The position numbers and the translations under genes are program-made. This document shows, one piece after another, positions 1-5,552 of a DNA stretch of 5,905 bases. The DNA comes from Mobilitalea sp. (lineage in GTDB: Bacteria > Bacillota_A > Clostridia > Lachnospirales > Lachnospiraceae). Location: positions 1 to 5,905 of the forward strand of contig JARKQP010000119.1 in assembly GCA_029974875.1 (NCBI GenBank). The letters run 5' to 3'. Position 1 is the first letter of the stretch. Each line of letters opens with the position of its first letter. The notes beneath the pieces were generated by a model. It worked only from the letters and a program-made list of their open reading frames with translations, was not told the origin of the DNA and searched no databases.

Positions 1-350
1 ATCATGTCCGTCATTTCCTGAACCGTATTAACATTCGGATAGGACACATAACCATCCTCATCTGCATCCGGGTGGGAAGGATCGTATACCTTGCGCAGCG
101 CCGTTTTTGTATCCTCCACAATCTCTGTCACCTTAACTCCATTACCCATAGTTTCTGCCGTATATTGCAGTATGTTCCCAAAGGGGCGCATGTTCTTTTC
201 TTCAAATACAACTGCTTTTCTTCTATATACATTGCCATTCTCATCACGGGTCGTATTTATATTGGCAATATTCTGGGATATGATGTCCAACCTTAATCTC
301 TGTGCCGACATCCCGCTGGCACTGATATTCATCCCGCCCATTACTGACAT
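1..350 (-). CDS. flgC: Flagellar basal-body rod protein FlgC, 5' part (gene runs off the window)
   Basis: FlgC is one of the proximal rod proteins (with FlgB, FlgF and FlgG) that form the drive shaft of the flagellar basal body; it is exported by the flagellar type III apparatus and has no cleaved signal peptide. The visible 116 codons carry the family marks: the N-terminal rod motif NIANINTTR (about residues 27-35) and the segment DPSHPDADEDGYVSYPNV (about 90-107), typical of FlgC. The start ATG at 348-350 follows AGGAGG (359-364) with 8 bases between, and it places residues N8-I9-S10 where FlgC proteins usually have them, so I prefer it to the nearby in-frame Met4 and Met7. The C-terminal part lies beyond base 1. 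The gene lies downstream of flgB after an unusually long 180-base gap. Family assignment is firm. Confidence 0.96.
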   Translation of the reverse strand, partial: MSVMGGMNISASGMSAQRLRLDIISQNIANINTTRDENGNVYRRKAVVFEEKNMRPFGNILQYTAETMGNGVKVTEIVEDTKTALRKVYDPSHPDADEDGYVSYPNVNTVQEMTDM

Positions 351-358
351 GTACGTTA

Positions 359-364
359 CCTCCT
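359..364 (-). promoter_or_regulatory. Ribosome binding site of flgC
   Basis: The minus strand reads a perfect AGGAGG here, 8 bases before the flgC ATG. It supports the first of three nearby in-frame Met codons as the start, and it shows flgC can be translated independently despite the long gap after flgB. Confidence 0.9.
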
Positions 365-384
365 GTAAAAACTCAATTTAATTT

Positions 385-422
385 CCAAACCCCCATATCC
401 GTTGTCCACAACGGACATTTGG
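385..422 (-). repeat. Inverted repeat / compound stem-loop in the flgB-flgC gap
   Basis: The core is a perfect 8-bp inverted repeat, TCCGTTGT (398-405) and ACAACGGA (408-415), separated by only two bases. CCAAA (385-389) and TTTGG (418-422) could form an outer 5-bp stem around it. In the transcribed (minus) direction no run of U follows, so it is not a simple intrinsic terminator. It lies 35 bases from the flgC start codon and about 20 from its ribosome binding site, so it might affect flgC translation or mRNA processing. Function unknown. Confidence 0.6.
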
Positions 423-444
423 CCGCAAGGTCACGGGGTGCCGG

Positions 445-469
445 ATGTGAAATGCTATGCATTTCACAT
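445..469. repeat. Perfect 11-bp inverted repeat with 3-base loop (palindromic element)
   Basis: ATGTGAAATGC (445-455) and GCATTTCACAT (459-469) are exact reverse complements around TAT (456-458). This is the strongest hairpin in the window. It lies inside the flgB-flgC operon, about 60 bases after the flgB stop, and has no U-run on either strand, which argues against a terminator. Together with the 385-422 stem-loop and the relatively GC-rich DNA between them, it resembles a small dispersed palindromic repeat (REP- or MITE-like) inserted in the operon. That reading is inference: only one copy is visible here. Confidence 0.7.
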
Positions 470-530
470 TACATTGCCTAATGCCTGAACTGTATCTATT
501 ATTCATTGGGGTGAAGCTATATCCTTAAAA

Positions 531-920
531 CTATCTGGCAGTAAGGACTGCCTTAATCCTGCTAAACTCCTGGGTCATTGATTCCAAAAGAGCCTGATAA
601 CGGATCTGGTTTTCCGCGTAGGTCGCGGACTCCGTATCAATATCGACATTATTACCATCCAGCCGGTAACTTAAGGAAGCATGATCCGTATACACAATAG
701 TATCAACATTATTCAAATTGACCTTGGCCACCCTGGAATCCAAGGATCCGTCCCCCGATAAGGCTGCCTGCAGATGGGGCTGGAATTGTACATCCTTTCT
801 CTTATATCCAGGAGTACTGACATTTGCGAGATTATTAGCAAGAACCTCATTTCTCTTCCAGCTTGCATTAGCTGCCTTATTTAACACATTAATGTAATTA
901 AATGCATTAGAACCTATCAT
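531..920 (-). CDS. flgB: Flagellar basal-body rod protein FlgB
   Basis: FlgB is the rod subunit closest to the MS ring/export gate of the flagellum and is exported without signal-peptide cleavage. With the start used here the protein is 129 residues, the usual family length. It has the N-terminal rod motif NNLANVSTPGYKR (29-41) and the typical C-terminal segment beginning LDGNNVDID (about 87-95), followed by a helical part with QIRYQALLE (105-113). An in-frame ATG 21 bases upstream (939-941) gives 136 residues, but it has no ribosome binding site. The ATG at 918-920 is preceded by AAAGGAGT at 7-base spacing, so I chose it. flgB follows codY after a terminator and heads a flagellar operon with flgC. 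The 180-base space before flgC is longer than expected for such a pair. Confidence 0.96.
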   Translation of the reverse strand: MIGSNAFNYINVLNKAANASWKRNEVLANNLANVSTPGYKRKDVQFQPHLQAALSGDGSLDSRVAKVNLNNVDTIVYTDHASLSYRLDGNNVDIDTESATYAENQIRYQALLESMTQEFSRIKAVLTAR

Positions 921-926
921 TTCCAC

Positions 927-934
927 ACTCCTTT
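927..934 (-). promoter_or_regulatory. Ribosome binding site deciding the flgB start
   Basis: The minus strand reads AAAGGAGT, with AGGAG at 928-932 and 7 bases before the ATG at 918-920. It lies downstream of the alternative ATG at 939-941, which has only AU-rich sequence before it, so the shorter 129-residue FlgB is favoured. Confidence 0.85.
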
Positions 935-941
935 CCACCAT

Positions 942-1179
942 AATAAATCTTATAATAAATATAAAAAAAACACAAGATATATTTGCGAATCTAGTAGATT
1001 AATACTATACCTTGTAAAATTATGTCCAGTAATGTAAAAACAACCACAAAATCCTGTAAATTATTATTCAATATGTCGAATATAATAACCATTCCACGCT
1101 CGTGCTTTATTCAAAAGCAATATACAAGTATTGCCATATTGGGCATTATATACAATAATAATATTTTACATTTCACCAC
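942..1179 (-). promoter_or_regulatory. Upstream region of the flgB operon (about 240 bases, promoter not pinned down)
   Basis: This very AT-rich stretch lies between the codY terminator and flgB and must hold the flagellar operon promoter if the terminator works. Candidates on the minus strand are TGGACA (1023-1028) with TATTAA (999-1004) at 18-base spacing, and a perfect TATAAT (1145-1150) without a recognisable -35. I found no convincing sigma-28 promoter. Other marks are an inverted repeat GCAATA/TATTGC (1117-1122 and 1129-1134), a weak palindrome at 1132-1145, a direct repeat ATAATAAAT (940-948 and 952-960), and an 8-base A run at 963-970. No protein gene is supported here. The region is likely regulatory, but the exact promoter is uncertain. 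Confidence 0.5.
1048..1062 (-). promoter_or_regulatory. Possible CodY box upstream of flgB
   Basis: The minus strand reads AATTTACAGGATTTT, which matches 11 of 15 positions of the CodY consensus AATTTTCWGAAAATT, including the central CAG. It lies about 20 bases upstream of the candidate -35 at 1023-1028. In B. subtilis CodY represses the fla/che operon that begins at flgB, so the position makes sense. Sequences with four mismatches are common in AT-rich DNA, so this is only a candidate. Confidence 0.3.
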
Positions 1180-1220
1180 AAAAAAAGGACTCATGGGGAA
1201 ATATTCCCACAAATCCTTTT
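1180..1220 (-). terminator. Rho-independent terminator after codY
   Basis: On the minus strand AAAAGGA (1214-1220) pairs perfectly with TCCTTTT (1183-1189). An inner stem, GGGAA with TTCCC, closes a three-base loop around 1197-1208, and a run of seven T (1186-1180) follows. It starts about 55 bases after the codY stop codon. This is the clearest intrinsic terminator in the window and separates codY from the flagellar operon. Confidence 0.8.
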
Positions 1221-1228
1221 GTCCATCA

Positions 1229-1257
1229 CGGGACCAGCGGCCCAGAGCCCCATCCCG
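1229..1257 (-). repeat. GC-rich inverted repeat in the codY 3' untranslated region
   Basis: CGGGA (1229-1233) and TCCCG (1253-1257) form a 5-bp stem around a GC-rich interior in which GGC and GCC can pair. It lies between the codY stop codon and the terminator, in otherwise AT-rich DNA. It may stabilise the codY mRNA end or be part of a small 3' RNA; I cannot tell which. Confidence 0.4.
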
Positions 1258-1275
1258 AATGCTAAAATCCATTTA

Positions 1276-2049
1276 TTAATCATTATTCATATTCTTTAGT
1301 TCATCAAAAACCACATCATTCAGTACCCTGATATAGGTTCCCTTCATACCGGAGGAGCGGGACTCGATAACACCTGCGCTCTCAAACTTCCTGAGGGCAT
1401 TTACAATTACCGACCTGGTGATTCCGACACGGTCAGCAATCTTGCTGGCTACCAGAATGCCTTCATTCCCCTTCAGCTCTTCAAAGATATGGGTGATTGC
1501 CTCCAATTCGGAGAAGGATAAGGTGCTGATTGCTGATTTTACAATTTGTACTTTCCTGTTCTCCTCGGCGCTCTCTTCATTTACCGAACGCATCATCTCC
1601 AGGCCGACCACGGTGGTGCCATATTCACTGAGAATAATGTCATCCAGGGTGTATTGGGGTCCGTTCTTATATAGGAATAAGGTTCCCAGTCTTTCTCCTG
1701 CAATATCAATCGGAGTGATAATCGCCTGATACGTATCCACATTATCGAATTCAAAACCAAGTGTTCTCAGATTAACATTTTCTTTGGTTGATAAGATATT
1801 CAAAAGTCTCTCATTCAACAGCGTATCGATATGTCTCCCAACTGCATCCTTAATCAATTCCTTGATTTCAATAATATCACTGCGGTTCTTGACACCAAGG
1901 ACCTTTCCCTTCCTGCTTATCACTAAAACATTGGATGTCAGTATCTCACTAAGAACAACACAGATGTCATTAAAAACTACCTTATGCGAGTTATTATTAT
2001 GCAGCAGGTTGTTAATCTTTCTTGTCTTATCCAATAACTGTACGCTCAT
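1276..2049 (-). CDS. codY: GTP-/branched-chain amino acid-sensing global repressor CodY
   Basis: CodY is the cytoplasmic global regulator of Firmicutes. When branched-chain amino acids and GTP are plentiful it binds DNA and represses amino acid uptake and synthesis, motility and competence genes. With the start used here it has 257 residues, close to the usual 259. The N-terminus (SVQLLDKTRKINNLL) opens a GAF ligand-binding domain (about 1-155), followed by a linker helix and a C-terminal winged helix-turn-helix (about 180-245). The HTH core ASKIADRVGITRSVIVNALR (201-220) and the later GMKGTYI (234-240) are nearly identical to Bacillus CodY as I recall it. The GAF pocket region (about 55-105) is much more divergent. 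An in-frame ATG at 2137-2139 would add 30 residues unlike CodY; the start at 2047-2049 has GGGAGGA at 9-base spacing. codY has its own promoter upstream and a terminator downstream, so it is probably monocistronic. Confidence 0.97.
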   Translation of the reverse strand: MSVQLLDKTRKINNLLHNNNSHKVVFNDICVVLSEILTSNVLVISRKGKVLGVKNRSDIIEIKELIKDAVGRHIDTLLNERLLNILSTKENVNLRTLGFEFDNVDTYQAIITPIDIAGERLGTLFLYKNGPQYTLDDIILSEYGTTVVGLEMMRSVNEESAEENRKVQIVKSAISTLSFSELEAITHIFEELKGNEGILVASKIADRVGITRSVIVNALRKFESAGVIESRSSGMKGTYIRVLNDVVFDELKNMNND

Positions 2050-2058
2050 TGCTAAAAA

Positions 2059-2065
2059 TCCTCCC
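2059..2065 (-). promoter_or_regulatory. Ribosome binding site deciding the codY start
   Basis: The minus strand reads GGGAGGA here, 9 bases before the ATG at 2047-2049. The alternative in-frame ATG at 2137-2139 has no purine-rich site at proper distance. This supports the 257-residue protein, which also matches known CodY N-termini. Confidence 0.88.
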
Positions 2066-2102
2066 AGCTTTCTCTGTTCCCAATTTACCTCCCTGATATG
2101 AT

Positions 2103-2118
2103 ACGGAAGCCTTTCCGT
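2103..2118 (-). repeat. Hairpin in the codY 5' leader
   Basis: ACGGAA (2103-2108) and TTCCGT (2113-2118) form a perfect 6-bp stem with a 4-base loop. It lies between the predicted codY promoter and the ribosome binding site. No U-run follows it, so it is not a terminator. It could be a small leader structure affecting mRNA stability; no riboswitch class is recognisable. Confidence 0.45.
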
Positions 2119-2171
2119 TTTCAGAAGAAGGTAATACATTCAGAAAGTGTTCCTAATTGTACTACTTTTTG

Positions 2172-2200
2172 ATTTTATCATATCTGATTCTTAAAAACAA
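2172..2200 (-). promoter_or_regulatory. Sigma-A-type promoter of codY
   Basis: The minus strand reads TTGTTT (2195-2200, -35), a 17-base spacer, and TAAAAT (2172-2177, -10). TG one base before the -10 makes an extended -10 (TGATAAAAT). The spacing is ideal and the -10 matches five of six bases; the -35 is weaker (three of six). Transcription would begin near 2165, giving a leader of roughly 115 bases before the codY start. Confidence 0.65.
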
Positions 2201-2305
2201 TATCTATCTCTCTATTTTGACACACATTTATAGATAATTTTTATGTTTTTTATCCAATTTTGTATATTTACCAGTAGGAAGTATCAATTTATTTTAAAAC
2301 CGGCG
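2201..2305. other. AT-rich spacer between topA and the codY promoter
   Basis: No gene is supported here. I see no convincing hairpin plus U-run after the topA stop codon, so some read-through from topA into codY is possible. A weak CodY-box-like sequence, AATTATCTATAAATG on the minus strand (2225-2239), matches 11 of 15 consensus positions but lacks the central CAG; in such AT-rich DNA it may be chance. In B. subtilis this position is occupied by trmFO, xerC, clpQ and clpY, none of which leaves a trace here. Confidence 0.5.
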
Positions 2306-4357
2306 CTAAATGCTGGTTACATAACCGCAGGCGGCGTCTTCGCAAACCAGCTTGTTGCCCTTTTCCAGCATCAGCCCGCCGCAAAGCCCACACTTTGTCT
2401 GGGACGGCTTTTGCCAGGTCATAAATTCACAGTCCGGATTATTAATGCAGCCATAATATTTCCTGCCTTTTTTTGTTTTGCGGATTACAATGTCGCTGCC
2501 ACAGAGGGGGCATGCAACGCCGATCTTCTCGAGATAGGGCTTTGTATTCTTGCAGTCCGGGAAGCCCGGGCAGGCAAGGAATTTTCCATGGGGGCCATAT
2601 TTTATGACCATGTTCCTGCCGCAGAGGTCACATACCTCCTCCGTCACTTCATCCTCAATCTGTATTTTGTCAAGCTCTACATGGGCATTATTCACTGCCT
2701 CGTCAAGATCCGGATAAAAGTTTTTCACTACGGTCTTCCAGCTGACCGTCCCGTCCTCGACACAGTCTAGGAGGGATTCCAAATTCGCAGTAAAGTTTAC
2801 ATCCACAATGCTGGAAAAAGCAACCTTCATAATGTGGTTGACCGCTTCCCCAAGCTCCGTGACATAGAGGTTCTTATTTTCCTTTGCCACATACCTTCTG
2901 ACAATGATGGTCGTAATGGTCGGAGCATAGGTACTGGGCCTGCCGATCCCCAGCTCCTCCAGGGTCTTAACCAGGGAAGCCTCTGTATAGTGTGCCGGCG
3001 GTTGGGTAAAATGCTGGCTATGGTTCAGTTCTCCCAGGGTCAGGACATCCCCGGCCTGCAGGCCGTCAAAGATATTGCCATTCTCCACCTCTTCCTCATC
3101 CGGTGTATATACGCCCATGAAGCCCTCAAATACCAGCTTGGAGGCAGAGGAGGTGAAACGGAGCTCCTTTGCATTGATCTTTACGGAGGTGGTCTCATAG
3201 ATTGCCGGCTGCATCCTGCTTGCAACAAATCTCTTCCATATCAATTGGTATAAACGGAATTGGTCCCGGCTTAAGGATTCCTTGATATCTGCCGGATTAA
3301 ATTCAACATAGGTCGGACGGATTGCCTCATGGGCATCCTGTATCTTCTTGCCCGTACGGCCCTGATTTTCCTCTACTGCAACAAATTGCTGTCCATAGTG
3401 CTCCCCGATATATTCCTTTGCCGCCTTATCCGCTTCATCGCTGATCCTTACGGAATCCGTACGCAGGTAGGTAATCAGACCAACCGTACCCTGCCCCTTG
3501 ATGTCGACGCCCTCATATAATTGCTGCGCCAGCTGCATGGTCTTCTGTGTAGAATAATTCAAGGTCTTGGCAGCCTCCTGCTGGAGCGTACTGGTTGTAA
3601 ATGGGAGAGGTGACTTCCTGATCCGTTCGCTCTTTTTTACATCGCTTACAATAAAGTCTGCTCCCTCCAGCTGCTGCAGGATCTCATTCATTTCAGCTTC
3701 GCTGCGGATCTCCTTCTTCGCACCGTTTAGCTTTGCTACCATGGGCTTCTTCTTGCCCTTTAGCTCAAACTGCGCCTCTAAGGTCCAGTATTCCTCGGGA
3801 ACAAAGGCATTGATCTCATCTTCCCTGTCGCAGATGATCCTTAAGGCAACGGACTGTACCCTGCCCGCACTCAAGCCCCGTTTTATTTTATTCCAAAGGA
3901 GGGGGCTGATCAGGTATCCCACCATACGGTCAAGTACCCTTCTGGCCTGCTGTGCATTTACCAGGTCCATATCGATTTCCCTGGCCTGCTTAATGGATGC
4001 TTTAACCGCGTTTTTCGTAATCTCATTAAAGGTGATACGGTTGGCATCCCGTTCCATTAAATTAAGCGCCTGCAATAAATGCCAGGAAATTGCCTCTCCT
4101 TCACGGTCGGGGTCAGTTGCAAGATAAACCTTATCTGCTTTTTTTACTTCCTTCCTAAGCTTTGCCAGCAAATCCCCCTTTCCCCGTATTGTAATATACC
4201 TTGGCTCAAAATCATTATTTATGTCAATTCCCATTTGGCTTTTCGGTAAGTCCCTGACATGGCCGTTCGAGGCCAGTACCTCATAATTAGCACCCAAGAA
4301 TTTCTTAATCGTCTTTGCCTTAGCCGGTGATTCTACGATTACAAGATGTTTTGGCAT
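2306..4357 (-). CDS. topA: DNA topoisomerase I (type IA)
   Basis: TopA relaxes negatively supercoiled DNA by cutting one strand through a 5'-phosphotyrosine link and passing the other strand, balancing gyrase and preventing R-loops. The 683-residue protein is close to the size of the Bacillus enzyme and shorter than that of E. coli. The N-terminal Toprim domain has the catalytic Glu9 (VIVESPAKAKTI) and the Mg-binding DPDRE motif (82-86). The active-site tyrosine is Tyr297 in GLITYLRTDS, and the region LEELGIGRPSTYAPTI (467-482) is typical of the family. Three C-terminal four-cysteine zinc ribbons follow: Cys576/579/596/602, Cys616/619/637/643 and Cys656/659/672/677. The ATG at 4355-4357 has a TGAGG-type ribosome binding site (4366-4370) at 8-base spacing. 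It begins 16 bases after dprA ends, so the two are probably co-transcribed. Nothing appears truncated. Confidence 0.99.
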   Translation of the reverse strand: MPKHLVIVESPAKAKTIKKFLGANYEVLASNGHVRDLPKSQMGIDINNDFEPRYITIRGKGDLLAKLRKEVKKADKVYLATDPDREGEAISWHLLQALNLMERDANRITFNEITKNAVKASIKQAREIDMDLVNAQQARRVLDRMVGYLISPLLWNKIKRGLSAGRVQSVALRIICDREDEINAFVPEEYWTLEAQFELKGKKKPMVAKLNGAKKEIRSEAEMNEILQQLEGADFIVSDVKKSERIRKSPLPFTTSTLQQEAAKTLNYSTQKTMQLAQQLYEGVDIKGQGTVGLITYLRTDSVRISDEADKAAKEYIGEHYGQQFVAVEENQGRTGKKIQDAHEAIRPTYVEFNPADIKESLSRDQFRLYQLIWKRFVASRMQPAIYETTSVKINAKELRFTSSASKLVFEGFMGVYTPDEEEVENGNIFDGLQAGDVLTLGELNHSQHFTQPPAHYTEASLVKTLEELGIGRPSTYAPTITTIIVRRYVAKENKNLYVTELGEAVNHIMKVAFSSIVDVNFTANLESLLDCVEDGTVSWKTVVKNFYPDLDEAVNNAHVELDKIQIEDEVTEEVCDLCGRNMVIKYGPHGKFLACPGFPDCKNTKPYLEKIGVACPLCGSDIVIRKTKKGRKYYGCINNPDCEFMTWQKPSQTKCGLCGGLMLEKGNKLVCEDAACGYVTSI

Positions 4358-4365
4358 TTGATAAA

Positions 4366-4370
4366 CCTCA
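4366..4370 (-). promoter_or_regulatory. Ribosome binding site of topA
   Basis: The minus strand reads TGAGG, 8 bases before the topA ATG and inside the 16-base dprA-topA gap. Its position immediately after the dprA stop codon supports a shared transcript with closely linked translation. Confidence 0.7.
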
Positions 4371-4373
4371 TTT

Positions 4374-5486
4374 CTATTCTACTACTATATAATAATTTCT
4401 CATTGTCTGCTTTATATACCCTTTTAATTCAAGAGCCAAAAGCTGTTCCACCAACACATCAATTGTCATTCCCGTTAGTACAGCGATCTCTTCTATGTGT
4501 CTTGGCTCCAAACACAATGAAGCATACACTATTTTTTCCTCCAATTCAAGAAGTTTATTATTTTTTTTGAAATCCTGTGATTTTTGTATACTATTCGGAA
4601 AAATATCCTCTAAGATGTCTTTCGGTTTTGTAACTAATTTTGCCCCCATTTTTATCAGATTATTACAACCTCCGCTTAATCGGTCCGTAGCCTTTCCCGG
4701 AAGGGCATAAATATCCTTTCCCTGCTCCAGGCCATAATCCACTGTGATAAGGGATCCGCTTTTTTCTTTTGCTTCGATAACTAAAATTCCGCCGCACAAT
4801 CCGCTTATGATCCGGTTACGCATTGGGAAATTGCCGGCAATCGGAGATATCCCCGGTGCATATTCCGACAGGATGCCGCCCTGCTTTTGAAGCTCCAGGT
4901 AAAGCTTAATATTCTCCCTGGGATAGCATATGTCAATTCCGCAGCCTAAGACACCATAGGTCATCCCTCCCGGTGCAAGTGCCCCTTCGTGTGCATGGGC
5001 ATCAATTCCCCTGGCCAGGCCGCTGACAATGCCCACACCTTCTTTTGCCATTACCCCAGCAAAATACCTTGCCATCTCCCGGCCGTAAGGGGTACATTCC
5101 CTGGCTCCTACGATTGCCAGCAGCTTCTCCTCCTTTTTAGGAAGCCTTCCCTTCACATACAGGGCATGTGGTGCATCATATATATTACGGAGCTGCCCGG
5201 GATAACGTTCATCCTCTCTTGAAACCAAATATATGCCGCCCTTAAGTAATTTAGCATAACCTGCCTTAATTATTTCCGGCCTTCTGCCCTTGCACAGGGT
5301 ATGTATATCCTGTCCGCTAAACCTTAGGGAGGCAGGACAGCACTCCTGCCGGAATATCTCAAACTCCTCCGGGCCTGCTTCAAACACTGCTTCTATGCTT
5401 CCAAAGGTCTTTAGGAGTAGCTCCACCTTTTTTAGCCCAATATTTGGCAGATTTAATAACCAAAAATATAATTCTTCCTTTGTCAA
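4374..5486 (-). CDS. dprA: DNA-processing protein DprA (Smf)
   Basis: DprA binds incoming single-stranded DNA during natural transformation, shields it and loads RecA. The 370-residue protein is a three-domain form. A helix-hairpin-helix/SAM-like N-terminal region (LPNIGLKKVELLLKTFGS, 13-30) comes first. The central Rossmann-like domain carries AIVGARECTPYG (124-135), SGLARGIDAHAHEGAL (155-170), GCGIDICYPREN (181-192), FPMRNRIISGL (220-230), SGSLITVDYGLEQG (243-256) and GCNNLIKMGA (273-282). A winged-helix C-terminal domain follows (about 312-370). It is longer than the Bacillus and pneumococcal proteins, which I recall as just under 300 residues, and similar to the Haemophilus one. The start is TTG (5484-5486), chosen because AAGGAGAG lies 8 bases upstream and the encoded N-terminus fits the family. 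dprA sits between comM and topA. Its presence does not prove competence, as dprA is also widespread in species not known to transform. Confidence 0.97.
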   Translation of the reverse strand: MTKEELYFWLLNLPNIGLKKVELLLKTFGSIEAVFEAGPEEFEIFRQECCPASLRFSGQDIHTLCKGRRPEIIKAGYAKLLKGGIYLVSREDERYPGQLRNIYDAPHALYVKGRLPKKEEKLLAIVGARECTPYGREMARYFAGVMAKEGVGIVSGLARGIDAHAHEGALAPGGMTYGVLGCGIDICYPRENIKLYLELQKQGGILSEYAPGISPIAGNFPMRNRIISGLCGGILVIEAKEKSGSLITVDYGLEQGKDIYALPGKATDRLSGGCNNLIKMGAKLVTKPKDILEDIFPNSIQKSQDFKKNNKLLELEEKIVYASLCLEPRHIEEIAVLTGMTIDVLVEQLLALELKGYIKQTMRNYYIVVE

Positions 5487-5492
5487 GGGATT

Positions 5493-5500
5493 CTCTCCTT
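5493..5500 (-). promoter_or_regulatory. Ribosome binding site supporting the TTG start of dprA
   Basis: The minus strand reads AAGGAGAG here, 8 bases before the TTG at 5484-5486. This strong site, together with the conserved N-terminal helix-hairpin-helix region that begins straight after, supports the non-ATG start. Confidence 0.85.
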
Positions 5501-5504
5501 TTCT

Positions 5505-5529
5505 AACATTCCTATTCCAACATTCCTAT
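5505..5529. repeat. Short tandem direct repeat in the comM-dprA gap
   Basis: AACATTCCTAT occurs twice (5505-5515 and 5519-5529), a period of 14 bases. It sits in the 66-base spacer just upstream of the dprA ribosome binding site. It could be a local duplication or a pair of protein-binding sites; nothing else supports either reading. Confidence 0.5.
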
Positions 5530-5552
5530 CTTCCACCACCTTGCCTGTAAGG

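Noticed and set aside
921..941. Seven-residue longer FlgB from the ATG at 939-941
   Set aside because: Only AU-rich sequence precedes this ATG, while the ATG at 918-920 has AAAGGAGT at good spacing and gives the usual length of 129 residues.
1145..1150. Perfect TATAAT on the minus strand as the flgB promoter
   Set aside because: No acceptable -35 lies 16-18 bases upstream, and the sequence is in very AT-rich DNA where such hexamers arise by chance; it is kept only as a weak candidate.
942..1179. Sigma-28-type flagellar promoter
   Set aside because: I looked for TAAA followed after about 15 bases by a CCGATAT-like element before flgB and found no acceptable match.
1044..1217. Similar words GGATTTTGTGG (1044-1054) and GGATTTGTGGG (1207-1217) as a repeat pair
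   Set aside because: The similarity is short and imperfect, and the second lies within the terminator stem; it is most likely chance.
1022..1279. Plus-strand open frame of 85 codons across the codY-flgB intergenic region
   Set aside because: It has no ribosome binding site, low-complexity AT-driven residues, no recognisable domain, and it crosses the codY terminator antisense.
2050..2139. Thirty-residue N-terminal extension of CodY from an upstream ATG
   Set aside because: The added residues do not resemble CodY, the ATG at 2137-2139 has no ribosome binding site, and a strong site precedes the ATG at 2047-2049. The stretch also contains the leader hairpin.
2243..2770. Plus-strand open frame of 175 codons antisense to the topA zinc-ribbon region
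   Set aside because: It overlaps the conserved cysteine-rich end of topA on the other strand and has no recognisable family or ribosome binding site.
3567..4127. Plus-strand open frame of 186 codons antisense to topA
   Set aside because: It is a shadow of the strongly conserved topA frame; its composition is Ser/Leu/Phe-rich as expected for an antisense frame, with no start signal.
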